From Halobacteriovoraceae bacterium (GTDB taxonomy: Bacteria; Bdellovibrionota; Bacteriovoracia; Bacteriovoracales; Bacteriovoracaceae): DNA of 64,000 nucleotides. The position numbers and the translations under genes were made by a program. Where the stretch lies: assembly GCA_002711995.1 (NCBI GenBank), contig PASN01000016.1, forward strand, positions 1 to 64,000, read 5' to 3'. Shown here in pieces: positions 8,992-18,104 of this stretch (position 1 is the first letter of the stretch; every line of letters begins with the position of its first letter). The notes under the pieces are model-generated. The model saw only the letters and a program-made list of their open reading frames with translations. It ran no database searches and had not been told where the DNA came from.

Positions 8992-9465
8992 ATGTTAACT
9001 CTAAATAACTTGAAAAGCCCTAAAGGTGCACACAAGAATATTAAAAGAATTGGCCGTGGCCAAGGTTCTGGCTGGGGTACTCAGGCTGGTAAAGGTCATA
9101 AGGGTCAAAAGGCAAGATCTGGCGGTGGTGTTAAGCTTGGTTTTGAAGGTGGGCAGATGCCAATCTACAGAAGGCTTCCAAAAAGAGGCTTTTCTAATGC
9201 TCCATTTAAAACCGAATATGCTGTACTAAATCTTGGAAGAATTTCAGAAAAATTCTCTGAAGGTGAAGTAACTAGAGAGTCACTTATTGAAAAAGGTCTT
9301 TTGAGTGGCCGTTTTAAGTCTTTGCCAATTAAAGTTCTAGGTAAAGGTGAAATCAATAAAGCATTAACTTTTAAAGGGATTGCAAAATTCTCTAAAAATG
9401 CTGAAGAAATGATTACTAAAGCTGGCGGCAAGATCGAAGCTCAAGAGAACAAGGAAAGCAAATAA
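8992..9465 (+). CDS. rplO: 50S ribosomal protein L15
   Basis: This 157-residue protein begins with the glycine-rich L15 segment (GRGQGSGWGTQAGKGHKGQK and GVKLGFEGGQMPIYRRLPKR), which runs into the 23S core, and ends in the globular domain with KAGGKIEAQE. The stop codon shares one base with the secY start (9465), so the two are translationally coupled. Confidence 0.96.
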   Translation: MLTLNNLKSPKGAHKNIKRIGRGQGSGWGTQAGKGHKGQKARSGGGVKLGFEGGQMPIYRRLPKRGFSNAPFKTEYAVLNLGRISEKFSEGEVTRESLIEKGLLSGRFKSLPIKVLGKGEINKALTFKGIAKFSKNAEEMITKAGGKIEAQENKESK

Positions 9466-10784
9466 TGGCTGGAGCTCAGGGAAAACTTGAAGAGCTAAGA
9501 AAAAGAGTACTTTTTACTCTTTTTATATTAGGTGTATTTAGGGTTGCAACTCAAGTTCCCACTCCAGGTGTGGACAGTGCAGCCTTAACTTCTTTTTTCG
9601 AGGGAATGCAGGGCTCAGTATTTGGTGTTTTCAACAACTTTACAGGCGGTGCATTGGAGCGTTTTTCCGTTCTTGCCCTGGGGATAATGCCTTATATTAC
9701 TTCCTCAATTATCTTCAGTCTTTTGACTGTTTCTTTCCCTGCTTTAGGCGAGATTCAAAAAGAACCAGATGGACATAAGAAAATTCAACAGTGGACACGA
9801 TATGCCACTGTTCTTCTATGTGTTATTCAGGGCTATGGTTTGGCTGTTGGACTAGAGGCTCTAAAAAGCCCTAGCGGTATGCCTATTGTTCTAGATCCTG
9901 GAATGGCTTTTAGAGGCCTTACAGTTATTTCACTCACTGCTGGCACAATGTTTGTTATGTGGCTTGGGGAGCAAATTACTGAAAGAGGTATTGGGAATGG
10001 GATTTCACTAATAATTTTTGCAGGTATTGCCGCAGGAATTCCAAGTGGCATAAGAGATACGTTAAATCTATTTCAAAATGGCGAACTTTCAGGTCTAAAC
10101 CTTGGTCTAGTGGCTACAATTATGTTTGTGTCCTTCTGGATTATAATCTTTACTGAAAAAGCTTTCAGAAAAATACCTGTTCAGTACGCTAAGAGAGTAG
10201 TGAACAACCGTGTTTTTGGTGGGCAGAGCTCACACTTGCCTGTTAAAATTAACATCTCTGGCGTTATGCCACCTATTTTTGCATCGGCACTACTAGGCTT
10301 TCCTACTACTGTATCTCAGTTTATTCCTGAAGGAAGTGGTCTGAAGATGTACTTTGATACTATTCAGCAGTCTCTTTATCCTGGAAAGACTCTATATAAC
10401 GTAGTTTTTGTAGGCCTAATAATATTCTTCTGCTATTTTTATGCACAAATCCAATTTAAGACAAAAGACATCTCTGAGTCTCTAAAGAAAAATGGTGGTT
10501 TTATTCCAGGAATTAGACCTGGTGAGAAAACTGCTGAATTTTTGGACAATGTAGTGAACAGACTAACATTGGTCGGGGGTGTTTATATTTCAATAATTTG
10601 TATTATGCCTGCGATTTTGTTTAACGTAGCAAAGGTACCTTTTTATTTCGGTGGAACTTCGCTTTTGATTTTAGTTGGTGTTGCTATAGACACTATGGCC
10701 CAAGCGGAAAGTTTCATGATTTCTCAGCGATATGACACTGCGTATAAGTCACGCGGCAAGTATAGTGGAGCGAGAAGGTTCTAA
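9465..10784 (+). CDS. secY: Protein translocase subunit SecY
   Basis: This 439-residue inner-membrane channel has about ten transmembrane segments and the SecY signatures GIMPYITSSIIFSLL and the plug/loop region TERGIGNGISLIIFAGI, plus the cytosolic loop QYAKRVVNNRVFGGQSSHLP. It forms the SecYEG pore. It overlaps rplO by one base and adk by one base, so three genes are coupled. SD-like AAGGAAAG lies in the end of rplO. Confidence 0.98.
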   Translation: MAGAQGKLEELRKRVLFTLFILGVFRVATQVPTPGVDSAALTSFFEGMQGSVFGVFNNFTGGALERFSVLALGIMPYITSSIIFSLLTVSFPALGEIQKEPDGHKKIQQWTRYATVLLCVIQGYGLAVGLEALKSPSGMPIVLDPGMAFRGLTVISLTAGTMFVMWLGEQITERGIGNGISLIIFAGIAAGIPSGIRDTLNLFQNGELSGLNLGLVATIMFVSFWIIIFTEKAFRKIPVQYAKRVVNNRVFGGQSSHLPVKINISGVMPPIFASALLGFPTTVSQFIPEGSGLKMYFDTIQQSLYPGKTLYNVVFVGLIIFFCYFYAQIQFKTKDISESLKKNGGFIPGIRPGEKTAEFLDNVVNRLTLVGGVYISIICIMPAILFNVAKVPFYFGGTSLLILVGVAIDTMAQAESFMISQRYDTAYKSRGKYSGARRF

Positions 10785-11419
10785 TGAAGGAAAACTTAAT
10801 ATTCTTAGGCGCACCTGGTTCTGGCAAAGGAACTCAATCTGCAAAGCTTGTTGAGGCAAACGGCTATGAACATGTTTCAACTGGAAATCTTTTACGTGCA
10901 GAGATTCAGAAGGAGACTGAGCTAGGAAAAAAAGTTAAAGAAGTTATGGCAAATGGCCAGCTTGTGTCTGATGAACTTGTAGTAGAGTTACTTAAGGCAA
11001 ACTTGGAGTTAAAAAGTACATCTTATATCTTTGATGGATACCCAAGAAATATTAAACAAGCAAAAACTCTGGAAGGTATTTTAAACGATTATCCTTACAC
11101 GGCAGTATACTTTAAAATTGATACTGAAAAGATGGTCGAAAGGCTTACCAATCGTAGAATGACTAAGGATGGAAAGCATATTTACAATCTTAAAACAAAT
11201 CCTCCGAAGCAAGAGGGGATATGCGATGTAACTGGAGAAAAATTAATCCAGAGAAAAGACGATACTGAAGAGGTTGTAAGAAGTAGAATGGAAGTTTTCA
11301 ATTCGACTATGGGCGAAGTTGTTGATTACTATTCTAGCAAGAATAAACTAGTTGAGGTGGATGCAGATCAACCAATGCAGCAAGTTTATGACGCAATAAT
11401 TAAGAAAATAAAACAATAA
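10784..11419 (+). CDS. adk: Adenylate kinase
   Basis: This 211-residue enzyme (ATP + AMP to 2 ADP) has the P-loop [10 protein letters not shown] near the N-terminus, the AMP-binding ISTGNLLR-type segment ([11 protein letters not shown]), the FDGYPRN motif and a long LID ([18 protein letters not shown]). The LID lacks the four-cysteine zinc site of Gram-positive enzymes; only one Cys is present there. Start overlaps the secY stop (TAATG). Confidence 0.97.
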   Translation: MKENLIFLGAPGSGKGTQSAKLVEANGYEHVSTGNLLRAEIQKETELGKKVKEVMANGQLVSDELVVELLKANLELKSTSYIFDGYPRNIKQAKTLEGILNDYPYTAVYFKIDTEKMVERLTNRRMTKDGKHIYNLKTNPPKQEGICDVTGEKLIQRKDDTEEVVRSRMEVFNSTMGEVVDYYSSKNKLVEVDADQPMQQVYDAIIKKIKQ

Positions 11420-11432
11420 CCAAATTTGTTTA

Positions 11433-11461
11433 TTGCCATTGTTATACATATTGTATATACA
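11433..11461 (+). promoter_or_regulatory. Candidate internal promoter before infA
   Basis: TTGCCA (11433-11438) is followed after 17 bp by TATACA (11456-11461) in the AT-rich 68-nt gap between adk and infA. The gap also holds an ATACA-TAT-TGTAT inverted repeat. It could give infA-rpmJ-rpsM-rpsK-rpoA-rplQ separate expression. Confidence 0.4.
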
Positions 11462-11487
11462 AGGGTGTTCAAATCATAGGTGAATTA

Positions 11488-11715
11488 ATGGCAGAAGTTA
11501 AAGGTGACATTCTAGAGGTCGAAGGTGAGGTTCTTGAGCTATTACCTAATACGAAGTTTAGAGTGAAGCTGCCAAATGGACATGTAATTTTGGCACATAT
11601 TAGCGGTAAAATGAGAATGAACTTTATAAAAATTCTTCCAGGAGACAAGGTGCTTGTTGAAATTAGCAAGTATGACTTGAGCAAGGGAAGGATTATATAT
11701 AGAAGCAAAGGGTAA
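11488..11715 (+). CDS. infA: Translation initiation factor IF-1
   Basis: This 75-residue OB-fold protein has the IF-1 core [40 protein letters not shown] and [15 protein letters not shown]-1 blocks the A site during initiation. AGGTGA lies 5-6 nt upstream of the ATG. It is followed by rpmJ, as in many bacteria with infA in the ribosomal cluster. Confidence 0.97.
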   Translation: MAEVKGDILEVEGEVLELLPNTKFRVKLPNGHVILAHISGKMRMNFIKILPGDKVLVEISKYDLSKGRIIYRSKG

Positions 11716-11720
11716 ATAAA

Positions 11721-11837
11721 ATGAAAGTAAGGGCAAGTGTAAAGAAAATCTGTAAAGACTGCAAAGTTATAAAAAGAAAGGGTGTTTTGAGAATCATTTG
11801 CAAGGCAAACCCAAGACACAAGCAAAGACAAGGTTAG
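11721..11837 (+). CDS. rpmJ: 50S ribosomal protein L36
   Basis: This 38-residue protein, too short for most gene calls, reads [20 protein letters not shown] and ends RHKQRQG. It has the zinc-ribbon ligands C11, C14, C27 and H33, so it is the zinc-binding form. It starts 5 nt after infA and is followed by rpsM after 12 nt. Confidence 0.96.
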   Translation: MKVRASVKKICKDCKVIKRKGVLRIICKANPRHKQRQG

Positions 11838-11849
11838 TAGGAGAGCGTA

Positions 11850-12230
11850 ATGGCTAGAATATTAGGTGTAGATTTACCAAGAAATAAAAAGATGAAAATC
11901 GCTATAAGGTCACTTTATGGCGTTGGGCCAAAAATCGGTCTAGAAGTTCTGGAAAAGGCTGGTGTTGACGGTGACCTAAGCTCAACTGAGTTGAGTGAAG
12001 AGCAAGTAAACAACATTAGACAGGCTCTTGATGATTATACTGTTGAGGGTGATCTTAGAAGGGAAGTTGGTTTAAATATTAAAAGATTGAAAGACCTTGG
12101 GTGCTATAGAGGTATAAGACATAGAAAAAGTCTTCCATGCCGCGGACAAAGAACCCACACTAATGCCAGAACTAGAAAAGGCAAGTCAGTGGCAATTGCA
12201 GGTAAGAAATCAATTAAGCAAATGAAATAA
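11850..12230 (+). CDS. rpsM: 30S ribosomal protein S13
   Basis: This 126-residue protein starts [19 protein letters not shown], has the helix-two-turn-helix [18 protein letters not shown] and the basic tail [20 protein letters not shown] with NARTRKGK. S13 contacts the P-site tRNA and S19. TAGGAG lies before the ATG. Confidence 0.97.
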   Translation: MARILGVDLPRNKKMKIAIRSLYGVGPKIGLEVLEKAGVDGDLSSTELSEEQVNNIRQALDDYTVEGDLRREVGLNIKRLKDLGCYRGIRHRKSLPCRGQRTHTNARTRKGKSVAIAGKKSIKQMK

Positions 12231-12242
12231 CAGGATAATTTT

Positions 12243-12635
12243 ATGGCTAAGCAATCTGGTAAGACTGGTAAAAAGAAAACTAAAAAGAACGTTCCACATG
12301 CTGTATGCAGCATTCAAGCTTCTTTTAACAATACAATTGTAACTTTCACTGATCCTGCGGGCAATGCACTGGCTTGGGCATCTGCAGGTGGTTTAGGTTT
12401 TAGAGGTTCAAAGAAATCAACTCCTTTTGCTGCTCAAGTTGCTTCTCAGGAAGCTGCTAAAAAAGCAATGGAGCATGGTGTTTCCTCTGTTGACGTTAAG
12501 GTGAAGGGACCTGGGGCTGGAAGAGAAAATGCTATCAGAGCTCTATTGTCTGTTGGCCTGAAGATTACTTCTGTTGCCGATAAGTCTCCTATGCCACATA
12601 ATGGCTGTAGAGCACCTAAAAGAAGAAGAGTATAA
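12243..12635 (+). CDS. rpsK: 30S ribosomal protein S11
   Basis: This 130-residue protein has the S11 signatures [54 protein letters not shown] and the end [15 protein letters not shown]. It forms part of the mRNA exit platform. It is followed directly by rpoA; rpsD, usually found here, is missing. Confidence 0.97.
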   Translation: MAKQSGKTGKKKTKKNVPHAVCSIQASFNNTIVTFTDPAGNALAWASAGGLGFRGSKKSTPFAAQVASQEAAKKAMEHGVSSVDVKVKGPGAGRENAIRALLSVGLKITSVADKSPMPHNGCRAPKRRRV

Positions 12636-12659
12636 TTTATAATTAAGGGAGTTGATTCA

Positions 12660-13694
12660 ATGTCAATTAATAACACATTCTCCGCCAAAAATTGGATCGA
12701 TATGATCCGTCCGACAGCACTTGAGGTTGATAAGGATGCTTTAACGCCTAATTACGGCAAGTTCGTCGCGAAGCCATTGGAAAGAGGTTACGGTTTAACA
12801 CTGGGGAATTCTCTAAGAAGAGTATTGCTTTCTTCTTTGCAGGGTGCTGGAATTGTTGCTGTGAAAATTGATGGTGTAGAGCACGAGTTTGGCACTATCA
12901 ATAATGTAAAGGAAGAAGTTTCTGAAATTATCCTTAATCTTAAAGAAGTTAAATTTAAGATCATAGATAAAGAGGAAGTTAACTTAGTCTTGGAAAAGAA
13001 CTCTGAGGGTGCAGTTAAGGCTTCTGATATTGCAGAAAACGCAAATGTTGAAGTTCTTAACCCTGAGCATACAATTTGTAACATTTCATCTGGTGGATCC
13101 ATCAGAATGGAAATTAAAGTTGCTCGTGGTAAAGGCTATGTTTCAGCTTTGGATAATAAGGAAAAGTTTGACCTTCCTATCGGTTGGATGTTCCTAGATA
13201 CATTGTTTTCTCCTGTAAATAGAGTTAACTACACTGTTACCAATGCTAGAGTTGGTAAAAGAACAGATTACGATAAGCTTACACTTGAGGTTTGGACAAA
13301 CGCAGGTATTGACCCTCATGATGCAGTTGCTTTTTCCGCAAAAATTCTTAGAGACCAACTTGCAGTATTCCTAAACTTTGAAGATGAGGAAACTCCTGTT
13401 GAGATTAAAACAGCTCAACAAACAACAACTTCATCTCCTACTAACGAGGCTCTTTTGAAGCCTGTTTCTGAGTTGGAACTTTCTGTAAGATCTGCAAACT
13501 GCTTGCAAAACGCGAATATTAAGTATATCTACGAATTAGTTTCGAAGACTGAAGGCGAGATGTTAAGAACTAAAAACTTTGGCCGTAAGTCTTTGAATGA
13601 GATTAAAGAGATCTTGACTCAAATGGGTCTTGGTCTAGGTATGAAAGTTGATAGCATAATGAAGCAAGTTCAAAATGCTAAAGACAATCAGTAA
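12660..13694 (+). CDS. rpoA: RNA polymerase alpha subunit
   Basis: This 344-residue protein has the alpha N-terminal domain (FVAKPLERGYGLTLGNSLRR, LLSSLQGAGI and VEHEFGTINNVKEEV) for dimerisation and beta/beta' assembly, then the C-terminal domain (ELSVRSANCLQNANIKYIYE and RTKNFGRKSLNEIKEIL) for UP-element and activator contacts. It is slightly longer than E. coli alpha (329), mostly in the C-terminal part and linker. GGGAG precedes the ATG. Confidence 0.98.
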   Translation: MSINNTFSAKNWIDMIRPTALEVDKDALTPNYGKFVAKPLERGYGLTLGNSLRRVLLSSLQGAGIVAVKIDGVEHEFGTINNVKEEVSEIILNLKEVKFKIIDKEEVNLVLEKNSEGAVKASDIAENANVEVLNPEHTICNISSGGSIRMEIKVARGKGYVSALDNKEKFDLPIGWMFLDTLFSPVNRVNYTVTNARVGKRTDYDKLTLEVWTNAGIDPHDAVAFSAKILRDQLAVFLNFEDEETPVEIKTAQQTTTSSPTNEALLKPVSELELSVRSANCLQNANIKYIYELVSKTEGEMLRTKNFGRKSLNEIKEILTQMGLGLGMKVDSIMKQVQNAKDNQ

Positions 13695-13708
13695 ATCAGG
13701 GGAATGTA

Positions 13709-14065
13709 ATGAGACACTCTAAACACAAATACAAATTAGGCGTAACGCCATCTCACAGAAAATCTCTAATGAGAAACCTTGCTGTTTCTATGATTGATCA
13801 TGGAAAAATCAAGACAACACAAACAAAAGCTAAAGCTCTTAAAGGCTTTGTTGAGAAACTGGTAACTCTTGCAAAAGAAGACACTGTTCATAATAGAAGA
13901 CAGGCCTTTTCTAAATTAAACAACAAAGAAGCTGTAACTAAGCTTTTCACTGAAGTTGGGCCGAAGTTCAAAGAAAGAAATGGTGGTTATACTAGAATTA
14001 TCAAACTTGCTGACGGTAGAGTTGGTGATGCTTCTAAAATGGGATACATCTCATTTGTAGATTAA
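13709..14065 (+). CDS. rplQ: 50S ribosomal protein L17
   Basis: This 118-residue protein starts MRHSKHKYKLGVTPSHRKSL with the RNLAVSMIDHGKIKTTQTKA core and ends GGYTRIIKLADGRVGDASKM, the L17 signature. It closes the cluster and is followed by a strong intrinsic terminator. Confidence 0.97.
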   Translation: MRHSKHKYKLGVTPSHRKSLMRNLAVSMIDHGKIKTTQTKAKALKGFVEKLVTLAKEDTVHNRRQAFSKLNNKEAVTKLFTEVGPKFKERNGGYTRIIKLADGRVGDASKMGYISFVD

Positions 14066-14090
14066 TAAGAAATTAAAAAGAATCTAAATA

Positions 14091-14124
14091 AACCTTCCTG
14101 CAGCAATGTTGGAAGGTTTTTTTT
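14091..14124 (+). terminator. Intrinsic terminator after rplQ
   Basis: AACCTTCC (14091-14098) pairs with GGAAGGTT (14111-14118) around a 12-nt loop, followed by a run of eight Ts (14117-14124). It ends the ribosomal transcript. Its 3' arm GGAAGG is also the only Shine-Dalgarno-like sequence for the next gene. Confidence 0.85.
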
Positions 14125-14127
14125 ATT

Positions 14128-14697
14128 ATGCATAACAAAGTTTTAATCATTTCTTTGATTGTTGCCACTGTTTTTGGTTACGCTGTTTTTCAGGCCTTAA
14201 AGCTGGATAGCAAGCTTGAGTCCTCTAAAGACTACTTTCAAACCAATACTATTTTAAAAACCCTTCCCGATGTTAGTTTTCCAAGCTTTTCAGATGGTAA
14301 AACGATAGAATTAAAAAAGATTCAACAAACCGACAAGTTGATCATTGTTCATTTTTGGGCAACTTGGTGTGGACCATGTGAGGAAGAGTTCCCAGCACTT
14401 TTGGAGCTTACAAAAACGGTAAGTGATAAAAGTGATGTGGTTTTCCTCTTCATCGCTGTCAATGACAAGAGAAAGGACATTATAAAGTTCTTAAAAAAGT
14501 ATGATGCCTTAAAAAGCGAAGACTTTAACCTTTTATTAGATGATGAATTAAAGCATCAAAAATTCTTTGGAACCTATAAACTGCCTGAAACCTACCTCTT
14601 CAATAGAGATGGCAGTCTCCTAAGAAGGTTTTCAGGTGCCCAAAACTGGATGGATCCGGAGTTCCTCGAATATTTTAAATCTTTATCAAGACCATAG
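14128..14697 (+). CDS. TlpA-like membrane-anchored thioredoxin
   Basis: This 189-residue protein has an N-terminal membrane anchor (about residues 5-24, VLIISLIVATVFGYAVFQAL) and a thioredoxin domain with the active site FWATWCGPCEEEFPAL, cis-proline region TYKLPETYLFNRDG and an ending typical of TlpA/ResA. Such proteins reduce disulfides outside the cytoplasm, often for cytochrome c maturation; no cytochrome genes are nearby. The start codon lies 3 nt after the rplQ terminator T-run and no later Met would keep the anchor. Expression must come from readthrough or an unseen promoter. Confidence 0.85.
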   Translation: MHNKVLIISLIVATVFGYAVFQALKLDSKLESSKDYFQTNTILKTLPDVSFPSFSDGKTIELKKIQQTDKLIIVHFWATWCGPCEEEFPALLELTKTVSDKSDVVFLFIAVNDKRKDIIKFLKKYDALKSEDFNLLLDDELKHQKFFGTYKLPETYLFNRDGSLLRRFSGAQNWMDPEFLEYFKSLSRP

Positions 14698-14763
14698 GTT
14701 GCTGAAATTAATAAGGTTTTAGGAGCTTTTGTGTTTAAATTTTTGGCATAAATGCAAAATGTG

Positions 14764-14791
14764 TCAAGTTTCTCTCCAATACTGTCGATAA
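14764..14791 (+). promoter_or_regulatory. Candidate sigma-28 (FliA) promoter before the sigma-54 activator
   Basis: TCAAGTTT (14764-14771) and GTCGATAA (14784-14791) each match seven of eight bases of the FliA consensus TAAAGTTT / GCCGATAA. The spacer is 12 nt, one more than the enteric optimum of 11. The start of transcription would be near 14798, some 30 nt before the ATG. Motif-based inference. Confidence 0.4.
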
Positions 14792-14829
14792 AAGTATGAA
14801 ACTTTTTTTACAGTTTAAGGGGGGATCCT

Positions 14830-16407
14830 ATGATTGACTGGAAAAACATAAAAGACCTACATGTTAATAAGAAGCTTGAAAGCCTCATTGGTAATTGGTT
14901 TGGTGTTGATATTTTCTATACTGATAAGCATGGCAACATCCACTCAGATATAGTCAAACCTGAACATGATTTTGACAGTCACTTCTTTAAAGTTCAACAG
15001 AGTATGCCATATGGAAAAGAGCTTTTATCCCAAGACATTGAGAAAGGACTAGAGCTTCTCAATGAGACTCAGGAGCAGTGCTTCTACTTTAATTCTTTTT
15101 TCCCCCACGTTAGAATGTTAGCCTCAAAGATAGAAGTAGATGGTGAGTTCTTGGGTGCAGTTTTTGCTTATCCCTATGTTACTGACCAAGTGACAAAGGC
15201 GGAACTCAAGCAAATTGAGGATAAAATGATTGAGTGTGGTGCCGATAAAGACGACGCACATTCTGCTTGTGATCATATTAAAAAACTTCAAATTCATGAA
15301 TTCGAATATCTCAAAGAACTTATAAGTCTTGTGGCAGGAGAAGTTTCCACTGTCTATGCAGAAGTGAGCAAGCGCGAAGAGCGTATCGCTGATCTGAATG
15401 CTGAGTTAGGCAATAAGTACAGATTTCACAATATCATTGGAAAGTCGAAGCCAATGCAGGCCGTTTATCATCTTCTTTCTAAAGTTTCCAAGTCTGAGGC
15501 AACCATCCTTATTCAAGGGCAAAACGGTACAGGTAAAGAAATGGTTGCTAAGGCCATTCATTACAACTCTCAGAGAAAGGACGCTGTGTTTATGGCAGTC
15601 AATTGCTCTGCTTTCAATGATAACCTTCTCGACTCTGAGCTCTTTGGCCACGTAAAAGGAGCCTTTACAGGAGCAGTTAAAGATAAAAAAGGAGTCTTTG
15701 AGGTGGCCAATGGCGGAACTCTATTCCTGGATGAGGTCGGTGACATGTCCTTGTCAATGCAGGTAAAGCTTTTGAGAGTGCTTCAGGAATCAACATTCCT
15801 GCCTGTAGGAGCAACATCTCCTAAAAGAGTAAATGTTCGCGTAGTAGCCGCGACAAACAAACCACTAAAAGAGATGATTGCTAAAGGCGAGTTTCGAGAA
15901 GATTTATATTATAGAATAAATGTCATAAATGTCGCACTGCCTGCACTTAAGGATCGCCGCGAAGACATACCTGTCTTGATGGATCACTTCCTAGAAAAGA
16001 AGTGTGCCGAGATGGGTCATTCATTAAAGCAGTGGAGTAAAAAAACTCTAGAAAAGTTTCTTGATTACAATTGGCCAGGAAACGTTAGGGAGTTGCAGAA
16101 CGAGGTTGAACGACTTGTGGTTCTGGCCGGAGAGGATAAAACTATAACTCCTGACATGATCAGTGAAAGAATTAAAGATGCCGTAGATGGTCCAACACCT
16201 GTTGGAAACCTAAGAGGTATTAACACAAAGGGCTCTCTGAAAAAAGCACTTGAAGAGCTTGAGTCGTACATGATTAAGGAAGGTCTTAAGCGATGTAACT
16301 TTAACAAGTCAAAACTCGCAAAAGAACTTGGCATCAGTAGGGCCGGCCTAATAATGAAGGTTGATAAGTACGACCTCGATAAACGCAAAAAAGCAGCCAA
16401 CGAATAA
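14830..16407 (+). CDS. Sigma-54-dependent transcriptional activator
   Basis: This 525-residue enhancer-binding protein has three parts. Residues about 1-190 are a sensory region without a clear receiver Asp; it is GAF/PocR-like at best and ends in a coiled linker. The AAA+ domain (about 195-440) has Walker A GQNGTGKE (about 230), the sigma-54 contact loop GAFTGA (about 277-282) and Walker B FLDEVGD. The C-terminus (about 478-515) is a Fis-type helix-turn-helix (FNKSKLAKELGISRAG). The target operon is unknown. A strong terminator follows. AAGGGGGG lies before the ATG. Confidence 0.92.
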   Translation: MIDWKNIKDLHVNKKLESLIGNWFGVDIFYTDKHGNIHSDIVKPEHDFDSHFFKVQQSMPYGKELLSQDIEKGLELLNETQEQCFYFNSFFPHVRMLASKIEVDGEFLGAVFAYPYVTDQVTKAELKQIEDKMIECGADKDDAHSACDHIKKLQIHEFEYLKELISLVAGEVSTVYAEVSKREERIADLNAELGNKYRFHNIIGKSKPMQAVYHLLSKVSKSEATILIQGQNGTGKEMVAKAIHYNSQRKDAVFMAVNCSAFNDNLLDSELFGHVKGAFTGAVKDKKGVFEVANGGTLFLDEVGDMSLSMQVKLLRVLQESTFLPVGATSPKRVNVRVVAATNKPLKEMIAKGEFREDLYYRINVINVALPALKDRREDIPVLMDHFLEKKCAEMGHSLKQWSKKTLEKFLDYNWPGNVRELQNEVERLVVLAGEDKTITPDMISERIKDAVDGPTPVGNLRGINTKGSLKKALEELESYMIKEGLKRCNFNKSKLAKELGISRAGLIMKVDKYDLDKRKKAANE

Positions 16408-16410
16408 TAA

Positions 16411-16438
16411 AAAGCCTGACTTGAGTCAGGCTTTTTTT
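16411..16438 (+). terminator. Intrinsic terminator after the sigma-54 activator
   Basis: GCCTGAC-TTGA-GTCAGGC (16414-16431) forms a 7-bp GC-rich stem, flanked by AAA and followed by eight Ts. A clear factor-independent terminator. Confidence 0.9.
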
Positions 16439-16481
16439 TGCGCCTCGTCTTTCTCTAAAACCGTATACCCACATCCTAGAC

Positions 16482-16510
16482 CTGACATTTTTATTTAAAC
16501 GTTATATAAA
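16482..16510 (+). promoter_or_regulatory. Promoter of the acyl-CoA carboxylase operon
   Basis: CTGACA (16482-16487, five of six) is separated by 17 bp from TATAAA (16505-16510, five of six). The start point would be near 16517, followed by AAGGAGA at 16525-16531. One of the best sigma-70 matches in the window. Confidence 0.65.
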
Positions 16511-16535
16511 GACTTAAATTTTTCAAGGAGATGTG

Positions 16536-18095
16536 ATGCTGTCTAATCAGGAGAAGAGAGACCATTTAGCAAAATTAAATGAAGATGCGAGACTTGGTGG
16601 TGGTGAGGCCAGAATTCAAAGGCAACATGATCAAGGAAAGTATACTGCGCTAGAGAGAATCCTAAAATTGGTGGATCCAGAGACATTTATTGAGTTCGAT
16701 AAGTTTGTCACACATAGATGCAACTCATTTGGGATGGAAAAAAATAAATATTTAGGAGATGGTGTTATTACTGGTGTGGCCAGAATAAATGGCCAGAAAG
16801 TAGCTCTTTTTTCCCAAGACTTCACCTGCTGGGGGGGTGCCCTAGGAAAAGCATATGCTCAAAAGATATGCAAAATAATGGACTTCGCACTTGATAATAA
16901 AATTCCGATTATTGGAATCAATGACTCCGGTGGCGCTAGAATCCAAGAGGGTGTCGAGTCATTGGCCGGATATGCCGACATTTTTCACAGGAATGTTAAA
17001 GCTTCAGGAGTAATACCACAGATTTCACTTATAATGGGGCCGTGTGCGGGAGGAGCAGTGTACTCCCCGGCGATGACAGACTTTATATTCATGGTTGATA
17101 AAACTTCCTATATGTTTGTCACTGGTCCAGACGTAGTTAAAACTGTTACTCATGAAGAGGTGACAAAAGATGAGCTGGGTGGCGCGCACACGCACAATGA
17201 AAAGTCTGGTGTGGCGCACTTTTTATGCCAAGATGAGGACGATTGTCTTGAACGCGTTAGAGAGCTGCTATTCTTTTTACCAAGTTCAAACTTTAAGCCG
17301 CAGGAGCAAAGCTTTACGACAGATTCAGTTGGAAGAAAGAATGCAAAGCTTAAAGATTTTGTGCCTGTGAATTCCAAAAAACCTTACGATATGAAAGAGT
17401 TAATAATGGAAGTTGTTGATGAAGAACACTTTCTAGAAGTTCAAGAAGGCTTTGCTAAAAACATAATCTGTGGTTTTGCTCGAGTAGGGGGAAATAAGAT
17501 AGGCATAATTGCGAACCAACCAGCAGTATTGGCCGGTTGTCTTGACATTGAATCCTCCAATAAAGCCGCTAGATTTGTTAGGTTCTGTGACGCTTTTGAA
17601 ATTCCTCTTTTGACCCTTGTTGATGTCCCTGGCTTCTTACCTGGAACAACGCAGGAGTACGGAGGAATTATTAGACATGGTGCCAAGCTTTTGTACGCTT
17701 TTAGTGAGGCTTCTGTTCCAATGATTACATTGATTACTAGAAAGGCCTACGGTGGTGCTTACGATGTTATGGCATCTAAGCATATTGGTGCTGACATAAA
17801 TCTTGCTTATCCAACTTCGGAAATTGCGGTTATGGGAGCTGAGGGAGCTGTGAATATTATCTTCAGAAATGAACTTAAAGGCCTTGAGGGTGAGGAGTTT
17901 GATAAGAAAAAAGCGCAACTAGTAGAGGGTTATGAGAATGAATTCGCCAATCCTTATAAAGCTGCATCTTTAGGCTACCTGGATGAAGTCATTTATCCAG
18001 AAGACACCAGAGAAAAGATTTTCAAGTATTTAGAGTTCTTGAAGGATAAAAAGATTCAAAGACCAAACCGTAAGCATGGCAATATCCCACTTTAG
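16536..18095 (+). CDS. Acyl-CoA (propionyl-CoA-type) carboxylase, carboxyltransferase subunit
   Basis: This 519-residue crotonase-fold protein transfers CO2 from carboxybiotin to an acyl-CoA. N-terminal half: [20 protein letters not shown] and [20 protein letters not shown] (oxyanion Gly motif). C-terminal half: [20 protein letters not shown] and [20 protein letters not shown]. This PccB-like pattern fits propionyl- or acetyl-CoA carboxylases acting on short chains; substrate cannot be told from sequence. ATG 16536 is preferred over GTG 16533 because AAGGAGA (16525-16531) is then better spaced. First of three genes. Confidence 0.93.
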   Translation: MLSNQEKRDHLAKLNEDARLGGGEARIQRQHDQGKYTALERILKLVDPETFIEFDKFVTHRCNSFGMEKNKYLGDGVITGVARINGQKVALFSQDFTCWGGALGKAYAQKICKIMDFALDNKIPIIGINDSGGARIQEGVESLAGYADIFHRNVKASGVIPQISLIMGPCAGGAVYSPAMTDFIFMVDKTSYMFVTGPDVVKTVTHEEVTKDELGGAHTHNEKSGVAHFLCQDEDDCLERVRELLFFLPSSNFKPQEQSFTTDSVGRKNAKLKDFVPVNSKKPYDMKELIMEVVDEEHFLEVQEGFAKNIICGFARVGGNKIGIIANQPAVLAGCLDIESSNKAARFVRFCDAFEIPLLTLVDVPGFLPGTTQEYGGIIRHGAKLLYAFSEASVPMITLITRKAYGGAYDVMASKHIGADINLAYPTSEIAVMGAEGAVNIIFRNELKGLEGEEFDKKKAQLVEGYENEFANPYKAASLGYLDEVIYPEDTREKIFKYLEFLKDKKIQRPNRKHGNIPL

Positions 18096-18104
18096 GAGAG
18101 TTTT

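Noticed and set aside
14740-14760. Sigma-54-like TGGCAT...TGCA element before the activator gene
   Set aside because: The GG and GC dinucleotides are only 7 nt apart instead of 10, so it cannot be a -24/-12 promoter.
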